The notes under the pieces are model-generated. The model worked only from the letters and a program-made list of their open reading frames with translations. It was not told the DNA's origin and did not search any database. DNA of 64,000 nucleotides from Metallyticus violacea (Eukaryota; Arthropoda; Insecta; Mantodea; Metallyticidae). Below are positions 11,469 to 22,621 of the stretch, piece after piece. The stretch is taken from assembly GCA_030762175.1 (NCBI GenBank), contig CM060834.1, positions 25,656,001-25,720,000 of the forward strand. The letters are read 5' to 3'. Every line of letters begins with the position of its first letter. Position 1 is the first letter of the stretch. A program made the translations under genes and the position numbers.

Positions 11469-12410
11469 ATGCCCGCAGAAACTCGAAGGTGGAGAAACAT
11501 TATGGCAAATTTGCACCTTCTTTTAGAATGGCGTGTGAAAGGTTTGGTGTGTTTCTTTAAGGCGGGAAGAGCACAAGCGATGCAGACTGTTCCGGACATC
11601 TTCTAGAGGTAACAATTCCCAAACTGATTGAAAAAAAATATATATCTAAGACATGGTGATGAGGATTGGAAACTGTTAAAGCTGTAGGCATTTCTGTAGA
11701 CCGGCTACATAATATTTTGCACAAGAATTTGCAAATGAAAAAGCTTTTGGCGAGAGTAGTGCCGTGATTATTTGTGATTGATCAGAAAAAAGACCCGGTT
11801 GTCATTTCTGTGCAGAATTTGGAGGTGTTTTGGTGGAATCCAAATTAATTTCGGATACGGTATGTGACAGTCAACGAAACTACTACTACACACCAGAAAC
11901 AAAGCAGTCGAAACACTGGGTTGCAGCAGATGAAGACGCTCCGAAGAAAAAATAAAACCTCAGCAGGAAAGTTGATCGCGATTATGTTTTGGGATTACCA
12001 CGCCGTAATTTTAATGTGCTTTTTGGAAAAGGGCAAACGTATAACCAATTAATATTACGCTATACTGCTGAAGCAATTAAGCGACGCGATCAAGAAGATT
12101 CGTCCTCATTTGGCGAAGAAAAATGTCCTGTTTCATCACAAAAACGCGCTAGGGTAAAAAATTCCAATTGCGATCACAAAATTATTGAACTGAAAGTATG
12201 AAATCCTTCATCCCCCTGCTCTCCGGATTTGGTTCCTAGGATTAATTCCTTTTCCTCAACACGGTTAGTAGGAAAGAATTTCGTATCAAATGAAGAGGTT
12301 GCCGATACAAAGGCGTATTTTGCACAGCTGAATAAAAATAGCATTTTATGGATGGAATAAAAATTTTACAAAATCGCTGGAATAAGTGTGTAGATTTGGG
12401 AAATAAACCC
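11469..12410 (+). pseudogene. Mariner transposase pseudogene
   Basis: The frame starts at an ATG near 11469 (MPAETRRWRNIMANLHLLLE). A catalytic region recognisable across frames follows: YYTPETKQ and KHWVAADEDAPKK (near 11885-11950), WDYHAVILMCFLEKGK (11991-12038), and a C-terminus MDGIKILQNRWNKCVDLG (12348-12400). These match the order in mariner transposases. The first catalytic Asp (DETW) is now Asn (VNETT), and the HQDNAP block reads HHKNA, so two of three metal ligands are lost. Several frameshifts are present. I could not place terminal repeats with confidence. Confidence 0.85.
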
Positions 12411-13169
12411 ATTTATGTCCACCTTATTTTCACTTTCATAGAAAGCTGTGGAGTTAGAAGGGAAATGTTTACACATTGTAGAATTTGGTTAGATATTCTA
12501 TTCTGTACCTTCATATGTGATATTAAAATGCAAACAAAGTTTAAAACAAATTAAATAATTTACGTGAAATTAAAAATATAATTGTTACCCCATTTTTTAT
12601 TATTTCGCAAATATACACCGTCTACTAGGAAACTTTAAAAAACGTTAAAAATTAAAGCTCATGAAAGATCCTTGTAAACGTGTCCTCATTTGCTATGTAG
12701 ATTTATCTCCAGAAATTTCGAGACACTCGGTATATGGTTCAATATCCACTCCTTGTTGGCTCTTTATTAATATTTAATAATTTTCTCTCGGTTTTCATGC
12801 TATGCTTAAGACATCTTTACGACAGGCCGTCTATACGATGCGTGCGTGTAACGGCGGTGAAAAGTTGGTCTTGTCATCGGGAGCGAGAAAGGGCAAACGC
12901 AAAGATTTTAGTTGACTGTATATTTCAAACACTCTAAGAGGTTTTTTGTGTTAATTACATTGTAGAGGCGAGATGAGAATTAGAAGTGTAACTTGGTAAA
13001 TGATTTATTTTGAATTCTTTTTGGGAGCCTACTACTGTGTCGCTAGTGTTGCTGTTTGTATGCCAATGATGGATACTAGGGGATAGGAAGCAGGGTACAG
13101 TGCGTCACGTAATGCTATAAACCTTGGGCAGTCCTGTTAGCATTACACTTTTGTCGCAACGCTATTTCT
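12411..13169. other. AT-rich stretch, nothing recognised
   Basis: No family motif or repeat was identified. The first part may be the decayed 3' end of the preceding mariner. Confidence 0.4.
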
Positions 13170-13500
13170 TTTATTATTCCCAAAATGTGGTTTCATTTCC
13201 GGCAAAATGGATTTTGCCCCTTACAGTAAACAGAAGCTTTTTCAAAGTCGAGATTTCCCTGTAAAGTTCATAATATTCTAAAAAAAGTTCTGCGAATAAC
13301 AGAAGTTCAGTCTTGCTGATTGACTTATTTCGTTTTAGGTTTTTAGGGGGAGTTGTTACTTTGATGTGTAGTCTTTTTGCCCTTTCACACTCTTTGCAAT
13401 TGCCGTTACGGTTTTCTCGCTTACTCCGAAGGTCTTTGCTGCTTTTCCTAAAAGAAGAATAACTTTCATGAATAGTTTCTTATTTGAGGGTGGGAGGGTT
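13170..13500 (-). pseudogene. N-terminal fragment of an IS630-type transposase
   Basis: The minus strand reads GKAAKTFGVSEKTVTAIAK (near 13453-13400), a helix-turn-helix of the kind that precedes a P-K linker. After a frameshift come VTTPPKNLKRNK and FLEYYELYREISTLKKLL, then VRGKIHFAGNETTFW. This order (HTH, TPxK linker, FY...PTLKKLL, KI.F.G) matches the N-terminal half of a lineage of insect IS630/Tc1-like transposases distinct from the others here. The catalytic domain is not visible downstream. Confidence 0.65.
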
Positions 13501-13737
13501 TTCCATGGTTACACAAGTATTGCTTCGTCATTGTATCAGAACAAACTAAAGAAACGACAATTAGTAAACAATATGAATACATATGTATTACACACGATAA
13601 GTAACACGTTTGTTTAATATACGACAAATCAACAACTTGGCGTTACAAGCAGGACTGATAGTGTGGAATCTCCGAGCGGCTGACCAGTACCAAGCGACAG
13701 CGGAATTTATTCTACGCACTTGTGTCTCTTGTTCATG

Positions 13738-13763
13738 TAATTTTATTTATTTATTTATTTATT
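13738..13763. repeat. (TTTA)n microsatellite
   Basis: Six tandem TTTA units. Confidence 0.9.
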
Positions 13764-14027
13764 TTGTTAAAAGAATGTGTTGCCCTGTGAAAAATAGATT
13801 ATTAGTGCATTGTTACATGGGTAAAAGGCTTGACGGCCTTCGCTCGCCTCCCTTTCGTAAATATAAATTTATAGGGGAGGGTAAATCACTGTAAGGCTGA
13901 CAAATCCCCTTTGATTGCAGCAGAAAAAAATTGTTGAACATCAATTTATAAGCCATTCTGTGCGTGATGCTATGTTACCGAGTAAATCATTGTGCCAAAT
14001 ATCCTTTATTCAGCTGGAAAAGAAAGG

Positions 14028-14112
14028 GTGGAAGCCATGAGATGGCAGAATTCGAAACCAGAATATTCACAATAGCATGACGCTCTAACCGCCTGAGCTA
14101 TCGTGCCACTGC
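14028..14112 (-). mobile_element. tRNA-like repeat (family C), copy 1
   Basis: The minus strand carries GATAGCTCAGGCGGTTAGAG, a very good pol III box A and D-arm, then CGTCATGCTA and a box B-like TTTCGAATTC. The same arrangement occurs at 37667-37755, so it is a dispersed repeat rather than a unique tRNA gene. The predicted acceptor and anticodon stems do not pair well. Confidence 0.6.
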
Positions 14113-14353
14113 TTATGAAGCCTTATTATCTAGATATAACTGTGCGTCATTACCTTCGGCTCTCTCGCCTGTCTCCGCTGTCGCTCGGGACTGCCCAGCC
14201 GCTTGGAGATTCCATTAACAGCACCTGTGCTTTCAGCCCTGCTTGTAACATACACTACCGTAAGTATTCAAGCACGTGCTAGAATGCACTGATAATCTAA
14301 AGTGCCTATACCGGGTATGAAGTAAGTCAGTTCATCAACTCGCCACCGGTAAC

Positions 14354-15036
14354 CAGAATTGCCAACTCTAAGCATGAAAAAGCGCAAAATTCTTGTCCTA
14401 AAAATCACCAAACTTAAAATGCCCCAAAACACCAAAGTTAAATTGCCCAGAAAACACCAGAAATTTCAATGAGCATGAATGTTCAGTTCACAATATTTCA
14501 GAAATATCCACTGTACCGTATTTCAGGTTAAAAAAATTTAAAACTATTCGATCTCGCTAATTCTAGCAGGTTAAAAAACATCACTCAAAATTATTGGGTA
14601 TTAAGGATATTAAGTTTGATCTTCTTTTAATACACATGGTCTGCATCAATAAATAATAAGACTGACGTCATCAAGTAGTCGGGTGGATAGCTATCATAAA
14701 CATTAGCATAACTTTGTGTTTTCTGTAACTAGATGTATTTTATGTTACAATAAGAATGTCAGCTTTCTGCGTATGGAGGGAGCAGCTACTGTGGTATTTC
14801 TGAAGAGACGTAAAGGTTTTATCCTTTACAACTAATTATATTGTTGTACGCAATGAGTATTGTTGTAGCCTTTGATGTAAGCATGCTTTTTCCTCTCCTC
14901 TCCCAAAGCTCCAGATTACGCGCTAAATTTACAATAGTACCAGAGTTTCACTATAGCGCTATTTATTAATATTTAGCACCAGATGACTTTCAAAAACACC
15001 AGATCTAGTGCCAAAAGCACCAATTTGGCAACTCTA
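14354..15036. mobile_element. Non-autonomous hAT-like transposon
   Basis: The left end is CAGAATTGCCAACTC and the right end, inverted, is TAGAGTTGCCAAATT; both fit the hAT terminal consensus CAGNGTTGCCAA. An 8-bp target duplication flanks it, CCGGTAAC at 14346-14353 and CCGGTAAT at 15037-15044 (7 of 8 match). 8 bp is the hallmark size for hAT. Copies of AACACCAG/AACACCAA are clustered just inside both ends (14414-14460 and 14978-15022), like hAT sub-terminal transposase-binding repeats. No transposase frame is present. Confidence 0.8.
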
Positions 15037-15044
15037 CCGGTAAT

Positions 15045-15947
15045 GAGAGCTGGAACGGGTAATACGAGCAGTGATCACACAACTTCCATTTATATATACG
15101 ATGCACGCAGAAACACTTCGCGATTATAAACACGTGTAGTCCGCTCTCTGTATAGGAAAATAGTAACATTGGATGAGAATGAGCAATGGATACAAAATCT
15201 GGCAGAATGTACCCACTGGGAGCACCAGGAGAAAAACGCTGTTTCTCGAAAACTTTTTCAGGCAATTAGAGGACGATTGGCATGCTGGGAACTGTTTGTG
15301 AGCCACACTGATTGGTTGAATACGGGAATTTTCCTAGCCAAAGTGCGCGAAGATAAAAAATAATTTATTTGCTGGTTAGACTACACTAATTAGCGTAATA
15401 AATAATATGTAATATGTTTCCATTAATATATTAGTAAATATCGTTCTCTCTTTCTATAGTTTTTTTATTATTTTTATTATTATTTTGTTATTGCTTTATT
15501 TTATTATAACTTGTTCCTCTTTCTAAATGTATATTATATATAAGCATGTACGGTCTAATAAAATATATTTGTAGTGTGTATATAGAAGTTTATAACAAAG
15601 ATACGCCTACTAGTACGAAACAGAATACAAAAATAGTCATACATTAAAAAATCAATAAATTACCATTACAAGTATAGGAAATATATTCGATTTTCAATAA
15701 CTAGTTACTTTCTACCCACGCTGCAGATTAACCACTTAATTTTATTCTGCAATCAATGCTCTGATAACTTGATTCTATATCAGAATATAATATTCCAGAT
15801 TAATTTTTATTTATTCCTCTTACATTATTAATACAATTTAAATTCCATGCGTTTTAAAATCTACAGTACTAATGCTATAACTAAACAAAATTAAAACTTC
15901 AAAGAACTAAACCGGTACTTGAATCCGGCACTACGGCTATTTTAACT
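15045..15947. other. AT-rich stretch, nothing recognised
   Basis: The stretch contains overlapping short frames at 15005-15363 on both strands without motifs, and T/A-rich simple sequence at 15460-15660. Confidence 0.45.
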
Positions 15948-15961
15948 ATAACTTATAATGA

Positions 15962-16185
15962 TTGAATGAATAGTGTTTAACGCCCATTTTTGCTACAGAG
16001 GCACCACAGGCGATGGACACTGATGACACATGAGATGAAATGATATATTGGGAAAGGATTTATTTTTTTTATGGAAAGAATCGCTCCAGGCCTAAATTTT
16101 GGGTACCTCCCCGGCATTTGCCATTTATGACTGAGGAAAACCTGGAAAAAACCTCAGTCAGGAAGGACGGTCCTGGCGGTATTCG
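15962..16185 (-). mobile_element. 5'-truncated SINE A with perfect 14-bp target duplication
   Basis: The tail (GTGTTTAACGCCC, read on the plus strand) and body are complete. The element stops inside box B (…GCGGTATTCG), so the tRNA-like promoter half is missing. Both sides carry the same 14 bases, ATAACTTATAATGA at 15948-15961 and 16186-16199. Truncation at the 5' end together with an intact target duplication means the copy was born truncated, which is the signature of LINE-driven target-primed reverse transcription. Confidence 0.92.
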
Positions 16186-16299
16186 ATAACTTATAATGAA
16201 ACACGCACTTGCTAAATAGCAATAATTACATTTAAAATCAATTAATTTACAATTTTTCATACAATTTAATATCTTCATTTCTGGTAATTCTGCTTGGTA

Positions 16300-17671
16300 T
16301 CCGGGCTGCTCCCACCGGAAATTTCAGGCAACAGGTCCTGGACATCAATAAGGTTGCTGTTGGTCTCAAGCAGCAGCTATACTGACTGGGCCATAGTTTG
16401 TTGACAATGCATTTTCCTTCTCTTCTACTTTTTCCTTCACTTTCTTCAACTTTTCAACTTTTATCTGTACCTTATATTTTCCTCCTTTTGTTCTCGGTCT
16501 ACATTTTCCTCTCTCAGCTGCTTCCTTCCTGTGCGAAGACTTCCATTATTCTCTTCTTCTGTTAATTCTGCTCCCTTCTTCTGATTCAATTTGCGTGTTA
16601 TCTTCATCTTCTTGTTTTTGTACTGACTCTTCTTGTATACATCTTTCTTGCCTTTCTCCCATTCTGTGGGATCTTCTAAAGGAATTTACGATTTCTGACC
16701 GTTGGATTTTCTCTCTTATTTGATTTTTGTTGTTTATATATACATGACATTTTATTTGTTAAATCATTCAATACCCTAAAATCATCTTGATCTCTCATGA
16801 TGTTCCAGATGTATTTCCCTGCAAGTAGTCGCCTTTCCTCTGTTACAATTGACTGGTATTTAGGGCATTCGAATGAGACATGTTCCGGTGTATCGATCAC
16901 GTTACAAATCGTACATGTATTGTTTGCTTGTAATTTAAATCTTTCCAAACATGAAACACGTGGACCGTGTTCTGTTATATCATGTACTAAACCCTTAATG
17001 GGATGAATATGTTTAAATTTTAATCTTTCCTTTATGGATGGGAAGATTACATGCATTCCTCTACCTTCTTTTATTTCATCCCATTCTTGTTATCATATTT
17101 GCAATAACGAATCTTCGATTTTTTTATTTTTATACTTTTTACCAATAATGTCCATTATTTTTTAATACTTTTGTTTTTAAGTCAATAAGAGGCCGCTCTT
17201 AAGCGGATTAAATATACCGAATATTGTAGGAGATGTGAAAAATACCCCTGTATATGTAAATACTTTTTTTTTTTCTGGGAGCTCCTTTAAATATATTCGC
17301 GTGCCTTTCCCTCCCCCTCTAGCTCCTCCTCCATAGTTTAATATGACTGCAGAGATGCTATTGTGATGGAATTTTATTCCATCAGGTTATATATTGAAAT
17401 ATCTATGTCAAATATTGGTCAAATTAAACATAACTTTTTCTGCTCTAGTTGTATTTTCTACATGTTTCTTAAATTTTAATTTTTCATTCAAACAGATACC
17501 CAGATAGCTATTTACTGCTTATCTTTTTATATGATTGCTAATCGGGTTTCTTTTTAAAAACGTATATGATGATTTGCAAGGAGCTATTTTCAATTTTACT
17601 TTTATGCACCAATTGTTTACATGATCAGTTATCATATTCCATCTCTCTTCTATTCCATTTCTACTATTTAC

Positions 17672-17717
<46 letters not shown>

Positions 17718-18130
17718 AACCATCTGCAATGCGATATCTCTTTTATACCATTTATTCCTTCTAATTTCTCAATTACAGATTCCACAAACAAGTCCTAAAA
17801 TATCGGCCTTAAATTAATTCTTGCGGACATCCTTTGGTAATATTCTGGTTTGCACCTTTAACATATACTCTCCAGTTTTTGCAATAATCTATTAATGATT
17901 TATAAATGCATTATGGATATTTCTTTTTCCTTAAAAAAAATTGAATGAGTGCCGGCCACCATAAGTTATCAAATGCCCCAGCAATATCGAAAAATATTGC
18001 TATTACATATTTTTATTAGTTGTTTTTGCAATCTCTATTGCCTCGTTAATGGCGTCCTCTGTTGACTTGCCTTTTCTTAGATTAACTACCATCTTAAATC
18101 AGATCAGAACATGCAGTTTATTGCATAATA
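16300..18130 (-). pseudogene. Degenerate R1-clade LINE (reverse transcriptase and C-terminal zinc-finger region)
   Basis: Reading the minus strand from high to low coordinates, blocks appear in the order of an R1-type ORF2: RKGKSTEDAINEAIEIAK (about 18085-18030), then FDIAGAFDNLWWPALIQFF (about 17992-17940), KGCPQE (about 17835), an FVE..IEKLEGI stretch (17790-17750), and WNMITDHVNNWCIKVKLKI (about 17640-17590). These are reverse transcriptase motifs. The YADD site is disrupted (near 17725). The C-terminal part (17056-16676) reads ERLKFKHIHPIKGLVHDITEHG-type residues and CTICNVIDTPEHVSFECPKY, the Cys-His knuckle. A lysine/glutamate-rich tail follows to about 16430. Stops, frameshifts and an inserted TTA microsatellite make it a pseudogene. 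The 5' part (endonuclease, ORF1) was not found. Confidence 0.87.
17671..17716. repeat. (ATT)n microsatellite inside the R1-like LINE
   Basis: About 15 ATT units interrupt the reverse transcriptase region. On the minus strand they read as a run of isoleucines. Confidence 0.92.
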
Positions 18131-19160
18131 TATTTACTTTAACCCTACATTGGCGTATATTTGTTAAATCTGTATTCATCTATTTCTTTCACGAGTTATT
18201 TCATGATAAGTTGTTGCAAACCTTTTAATTAAAGGCTAGAGAACAGTTTTTACTTGTGCAATTTATACTTTTGAATTTTTTTTAACGAATTGCGATTAAA
18301 ATGAACATTAATTTCTTCTCAGAACAGCAAAATCCGCAGAGATAGAGGATCATACGACGTGTGGCAATGAACACAGCAGGAAGCTGTCTGTACAACCCTG
18401 AGCTCAGGTTTGCAGTGACATATCAGTGAGAGAGAGATGAAAGAGGTACGGAGACAACAAAAGCCTTGACACACTCCAAGTGGCAATGCTCCGCTAGGCG
18501 AATTAATCCAGCACTCGCAAAGATCTGTGACGTTTTGTGCGAAAAGTTTCGAGAAAAGTGGAACTTCATTCTGCTGCAGTGAGAAATATTCCCAAGCTGT
18601 GTACACATTGTGACAATGGAAAACCGATCCTTTCAACAGGAACTGCGTTAAACCACGTACTTCGTCTATATGGGAAAACGATTTGCTAGTTTAGCTTAGG
18701 GGGAAAATAATTATTCCTTGGAGACAAAAAGGCCGATTCCTACGAAATGCATGTGCTGATTCTGAAGTTAATGATGAAAAAAGAATATTGAATGTGTCCA
18801 AAGACTTTTAGGAAATTTGAAAATCTATTTTATTCTACAATTAAAATACTAATGTTTTTTATCCCAAGAAAATGTTTTTAAATAAATAAAGATCATATTA
18901 ATTTATTCAGGTGCCACAAGGACAAGAAGAAAACACGTTCCCGCAGACGAAATGTTAAGAGAGGAAAAATTTAATTTGCATCTAGTGGGGTGCGTTCGCC
19001 ACAAAAATCAGTACGTAAACTTGCACAAGAGAAAACATTTCTCAATCTTTTGCAAAAAGAGCAACAAAGCTACCATTTAAAATCATATTTTGGCAATATA
19101 TATACACCCGGTGGCAGTGGGGAAATAGTGAAATTACAATATTTAAATTGTACATACAAT
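18131..19160. other. Mixed stretch, unrecognised
   Basis: A moderately GC segment at about 18320-18650 carries overlapping minus-strand frames of up to 105 codons with no motif I know. It lies 5' of the R1-like LINE on the same strand and might be its decayed upstream part, but I see no endonuclease signature. Confidence 0.3.
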
Positions 19161-19161
19161 T

Positions 19162-19548
19162 ATAAATGTCAACATAATTAAATACATGCCACCCAAATTA
19201 AATATATAAAAACATGTCGACCTGATTAAATACATTTCAACTTAATTAAATACATGCCAAACTAATTAAATGCACTTCGATATAATTAAAACATTTCAAC
19301 CTAAATAAATGCTTCTCAACCTAATTAAGTACATGACGACAATAATTTAATACATTTAAACTTAATGAAATACATGCAAGTCTAATTAAATGAATGTCAA
19401 TATAATTAAATACACATCAAACTAATTAAATACATGTTAAAGTATATAATACATTTTAACATAATTCAACACATTTTAATTTAATTAATTGCATATCAAT
19501 ATAATTAAATATGAACATATTTGAAACTAATTAAATACATTTCAATCT
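19162..19548. repeat. AT-rich minisatellite, ~20-bp unit, about 19 copies
   Basis: The unit approximates AATTAAATACATNTCAACCT, with individual units of 19-21 bases and perhaps 70-85% similarity to that pattern. The constant part is AATTAAATACA; the CAACCT end varies. The same unit reappears at 22622-22790. Unit length close to two helical turns with phased A/T tracts suggests intrinsic curvature. Confidence 0.85.
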
Positions 19549-20097
19549 GAGAAGGTATTTTAAATGAGCGCGAACTCAAGCAAAGAAATACAGAAAACAA
19601 ATTCCGATAAAAGGAATGTACATAAAAATGGAGAATTTATTTAAAACGATGTTATAGGATTCTTAATATACAAGAGGTGGTGAAGTGGAATCAAATACCC
19701 TTGTAGAGCAGCTATTATGATCTTCTTTATCTTAGTTTTTTTTTAAATTAAACATTTTCCAGGTGGTGAAAAAGAGTAGGGGTTGGTAGAATGTGTTCCC
19801 ACCATGAGGTCAATGACTTCTATATTCTGAAGTGTATTTTCCCTTAAAGTGTGGTATTGTGGTATATTATCTATATTACTTTTTCTTTATTTACTTTTTT
19901 GTTTTTCAATGTAGGATCTATTATATTCTCTCATTGTTTTTCGATGGCAACTATACGCATATGCTTATAGTTAGCGAGAAGGTGAATCCGTTCAAAGTGT
20001 ATATTATTACAATTGATTTCGGAATGCAATTCAGAATGATGAAATCAATTAGCATGTATTTTTCTTTCAGATGAATCGTGGTTTCATCTAAATGAAT
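19549..20097. other. AT-rich stretch, nothing recognised
   Basis: A pyrimidine-rich 80-codon frame at 19832-20074 has no motif. Confidence 0.45.
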
Positions 20098-20365
20098 ACC
20101 GCCAAGGGTGGCCGAAGTCGTTAAGGTGCGGACTCGTGAGCGGGAGGTCTGGGGTTCGAATCCCGCCAGAACCGTCCTCCCTGACTGGGGTTTTTTCCAG
20201 GTTTTCCTCATTCCTCATAACTGGCAAATGCTTGGAGGTACCCTAAACTTAGACCTGGAACGCTTCCTTAAAAAAATCCTTTCACAATATATCATTTCAC
20301 TTCATGTATCATCAGTGTTCACCGCCTGTGGTGTCTCAGTAATAAAACGGGCGTTAAATACTACT

Positions 20366-20369
<4 letters not shown>
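20098..20369 (+). mobile_element. Near full-length SINE A (reference copy for this window)
   Basis: The head reads ACCGCCAAGGGTGGCCGAAG. Box A is GTGGCCGAAGTCGTTAAGG and box B is GGTTCGAATCC, with a CGTGAGCGGGAGG anticodon/variable-arm-like middle, as in Leu/Ser tRNAs. The body contains CCAGGTTTTCCTCA, GGCAAATGC, GGAGGTACCCTAAA and CTGGAACGCTTCC. The 3' part carries TCATCAGTGTTCACCGCCTG and the tail GGGCGTTAAATACTACTCAAA. It has no poly(A) tail; it ends directly in a TA microsatellite. Length is about 270 bp. Confidence 0.93.

Positions 20370-20419
<50 letters not shown>
20370..20419. repeat. (TA)n microsatellite at a SINE A tail
   Basis: About 25 TA units directly follow the SINE A 3' end, probably expanded from the SINE tail. 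Confidence 0.95.
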
Positions 20420-20422
<3 letters not shown>

Positions 20423-20599
20423 GAACATGTGAATACACAAAATTGTTGATATTGGTCTTCAGAAAAATCAGTAATTTTGCACAAAACACCCCATAATGAC
20501 CAGAAAATTGGTATCTGGTGTGATACGTGTAAAAAGGACAATAGGCCTAACATATTTATGAGAAAATTAATCTGGATCAATAAAAGCCAATAATCTTAC

Positions 20600-21545
20600 T
20601 CCGTTTCTTCATCAGCTAACTTAATTGCTGTTTTTCATTGCTACAGCATTGCCAATCATCTTCCATTAGTTCCCAATGGGTTGAGATCTGGGCTGTTCTC
20701 TGGCCATATGAGGGTGGAAATCCCTTGTTCAAGAAAACGTCTAACTTGTAGCATTTTTTAAAATTATATGGATGTAACATGAATTTTGTAAAATACTAGT
20801 TTAGTTTGTGAAATTTAGTGGTGTTTAAGCAAGGTAATTGTTTCCTTGCCCTATGACATGGTGCGGAGTCAACCTAGAAAATGCAATTTTCTGGTGATAC
20901 AAACTGCTCCAAATTGTTGACATTAAACTTTCTCTTAAAATCATTATGTATGCATCTGCATTTATTGTTCCCTCAACAAAATGTAATGCACCCACTCCTT
21001 TGCTGGAAATACAACCACAGACCATCACACTTCTGTTGAGTGTAAACATTGTTGCAGAAATTCTTAACCGCCACGACGATGGAAAAATAATTTTCCATCG
21101 TTTCCTCTGACATTAAATTTTGATTCAATTGAGAGAATGACTTTATTCCACATCTTTTCAGTCCAATGGCCATGTTCCTTGGCCCATTTTAGTCGAGCAT
21201 TCTTCGTTTTAACTGTCAAAAGGAGGTTCTTCTGTGGCCGTCCAGCAGGTAGACTCATTTCTGAAATTCTGTATCTGAGGGTTCTGCTGCAAAACACCAC
21301 ACTTCTTTTCAACTCCACCGAAGTTATACGCCGGTTTTTCAGACAGATACAACAGAACTTTTTCGGCCTCTTTCTTTAATTCGTTCCAACTTCCCAGTTT
21401 TCTTGTATTTATTTTGATAAATGAACTAGTTAAATCCTATCTTTGATGTAATATGTCGAGCAGAAAGGCCCTCAGAAGCAAAAACAACAGTTACACTCCT
21501 TTTGCAAGGAGTTAATACAGTTCCTTAGCCCATTCTGTGCAGTTA
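20600..21545 (-). pseudogene. Tc1/Tc3-type transposase pseudogene
   Basis: Reading down the minus strand: the N-terminal DNA-binding part includes EGLSARHITSKIG (near 21460). The catalytic core then runs LKWAKEHGHWTEKMWNKVIL and SIESKFNVRGNDGKLF (21190-21090), GCISSKGVGALHFVEGTINADAYI (about 21015-20945), VDSAPCHRARK (near 20870-20840) and WPENSPDLNPLG (near 20715-20685). The second Asp (VDSAPCH) is kept. The first Asp of the usual SDESKFN is Ile, and the final Glu of PIENLW is lost. Stops and a short insertion are present. Clear terminal repeats were not identified. Confidence 0.88.
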
Positions 21546-21559
21546 TTGTTAAATACACA

Positions 21560-22621
21560 TTATTGACTACAACATTAAAACCAACAATAGAGACAGCAGT
21601 ATCACAACAGTTAAATATTTAGAAGTTCTGTAGCGCACAAAAGCATAATTACTTATAGATAAAGCAAAACTAAAACAATGAACCCATTGTTGACATTAAG
21701 TAAGATAAGTGCAAAGATCTATAAGTGATGCAATGATATTTACCCTGTATGCATCTCATTTTAAAAACATATCTATTCATAAACCTAAGAATTTTGAATC
21801 ACTTTGTGGCAACGGTCATCGACCTTCTTTATGGCAGTCATCACTATTTTAATGCTTCAGTATGGGGTACCTAGAATCTCTGTGTATGGCTTTTTAGTGT
21901 TACATGCAACTATAGTTAACAGTTTGAGTAAAAGAGCTGTTAAATTAAAAATGCCAATGTCTCTGTTATGACAAAAATATAAAAAATATATGACATGGGT
22001 TTTATAATGAAAACCCTCGTGTAACGTACGTTAGCGACAAAAGGCTTTACATATCTTAAGTGTATATACCTTACACTAATGAAAGCAGGAACAAGAAAGT
22101 TGCAATACAAAGAGCACGTGGGAATTAAAGCGGGAACTTGATAGAGGGAGATTAAAAAGGCTGGGGAAAGGAAGAAGCGGACCCGGAAGGTTAAACCGTT
22201 CCAGTGTGTGCTTCATCATGCGGGCGCTCCGTGGAGCTAGTGTAGCTACGTGCCTTGCCTTCGCTAAAACCGCCGGGCCACATTAATTCCTTGTCTAGAT
22301 CCTGATTAAAATCTAAATGTGAGCCACTCTTAACCATACACGGCAACGTCTGTATCCACGCTCGCGAGAAGAGGTCGGCGATTATCTCAATAAAAGGATC
22401 TTCCTCCGAGGATAATGCATATAAATAGACACTGCAGTGTGGTAAGGGTTTAAAGAAGATGCAACAACAAAGACAACACGCTCAACCTAACCGTATCATA
22501 TCCGTAGCCAGACTGGCTTTACGAATGTCATTCTTTTGTATGAGCTCATCTATATATTAATTGTGATTGACAGTGAAGAATAATGAAAATATAAATATTT
22601 ACAGCAAAATATTAAAAAAAG
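21560..22621. other. Unassigned stretch with a TATA-like box
   Basis: This is mostly AT-rich DNA. A moderately GC segment at 22100-22510 contains GCATATAAATAGAC (TATA box near 22419-22427). No recognisable coding sequence follows. It may be the remnant of a promoter or an LTR; I cannot tell which. Confidence 0.3.

Noticed and set aside
17672..17716. Hydrophobic poly-isoleucine segment as a membrane helix
   Set aside because: It is a translated ATT microsatellite inside a dead LINE.
19162..19548. CRISPR-like array
   Set aside because: Units are contiguous and degenerate with no unique spacers, and the window is eukaryotic. It is a minisatellite.
20101..20172. Possible genuine tRNA-Leu/Ser gene
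   Set aside because: The same head occurs in many copies with a common non-tRNA body and tail, and the stems do not pair as a functional tRNA. It is the SINE A promoter.
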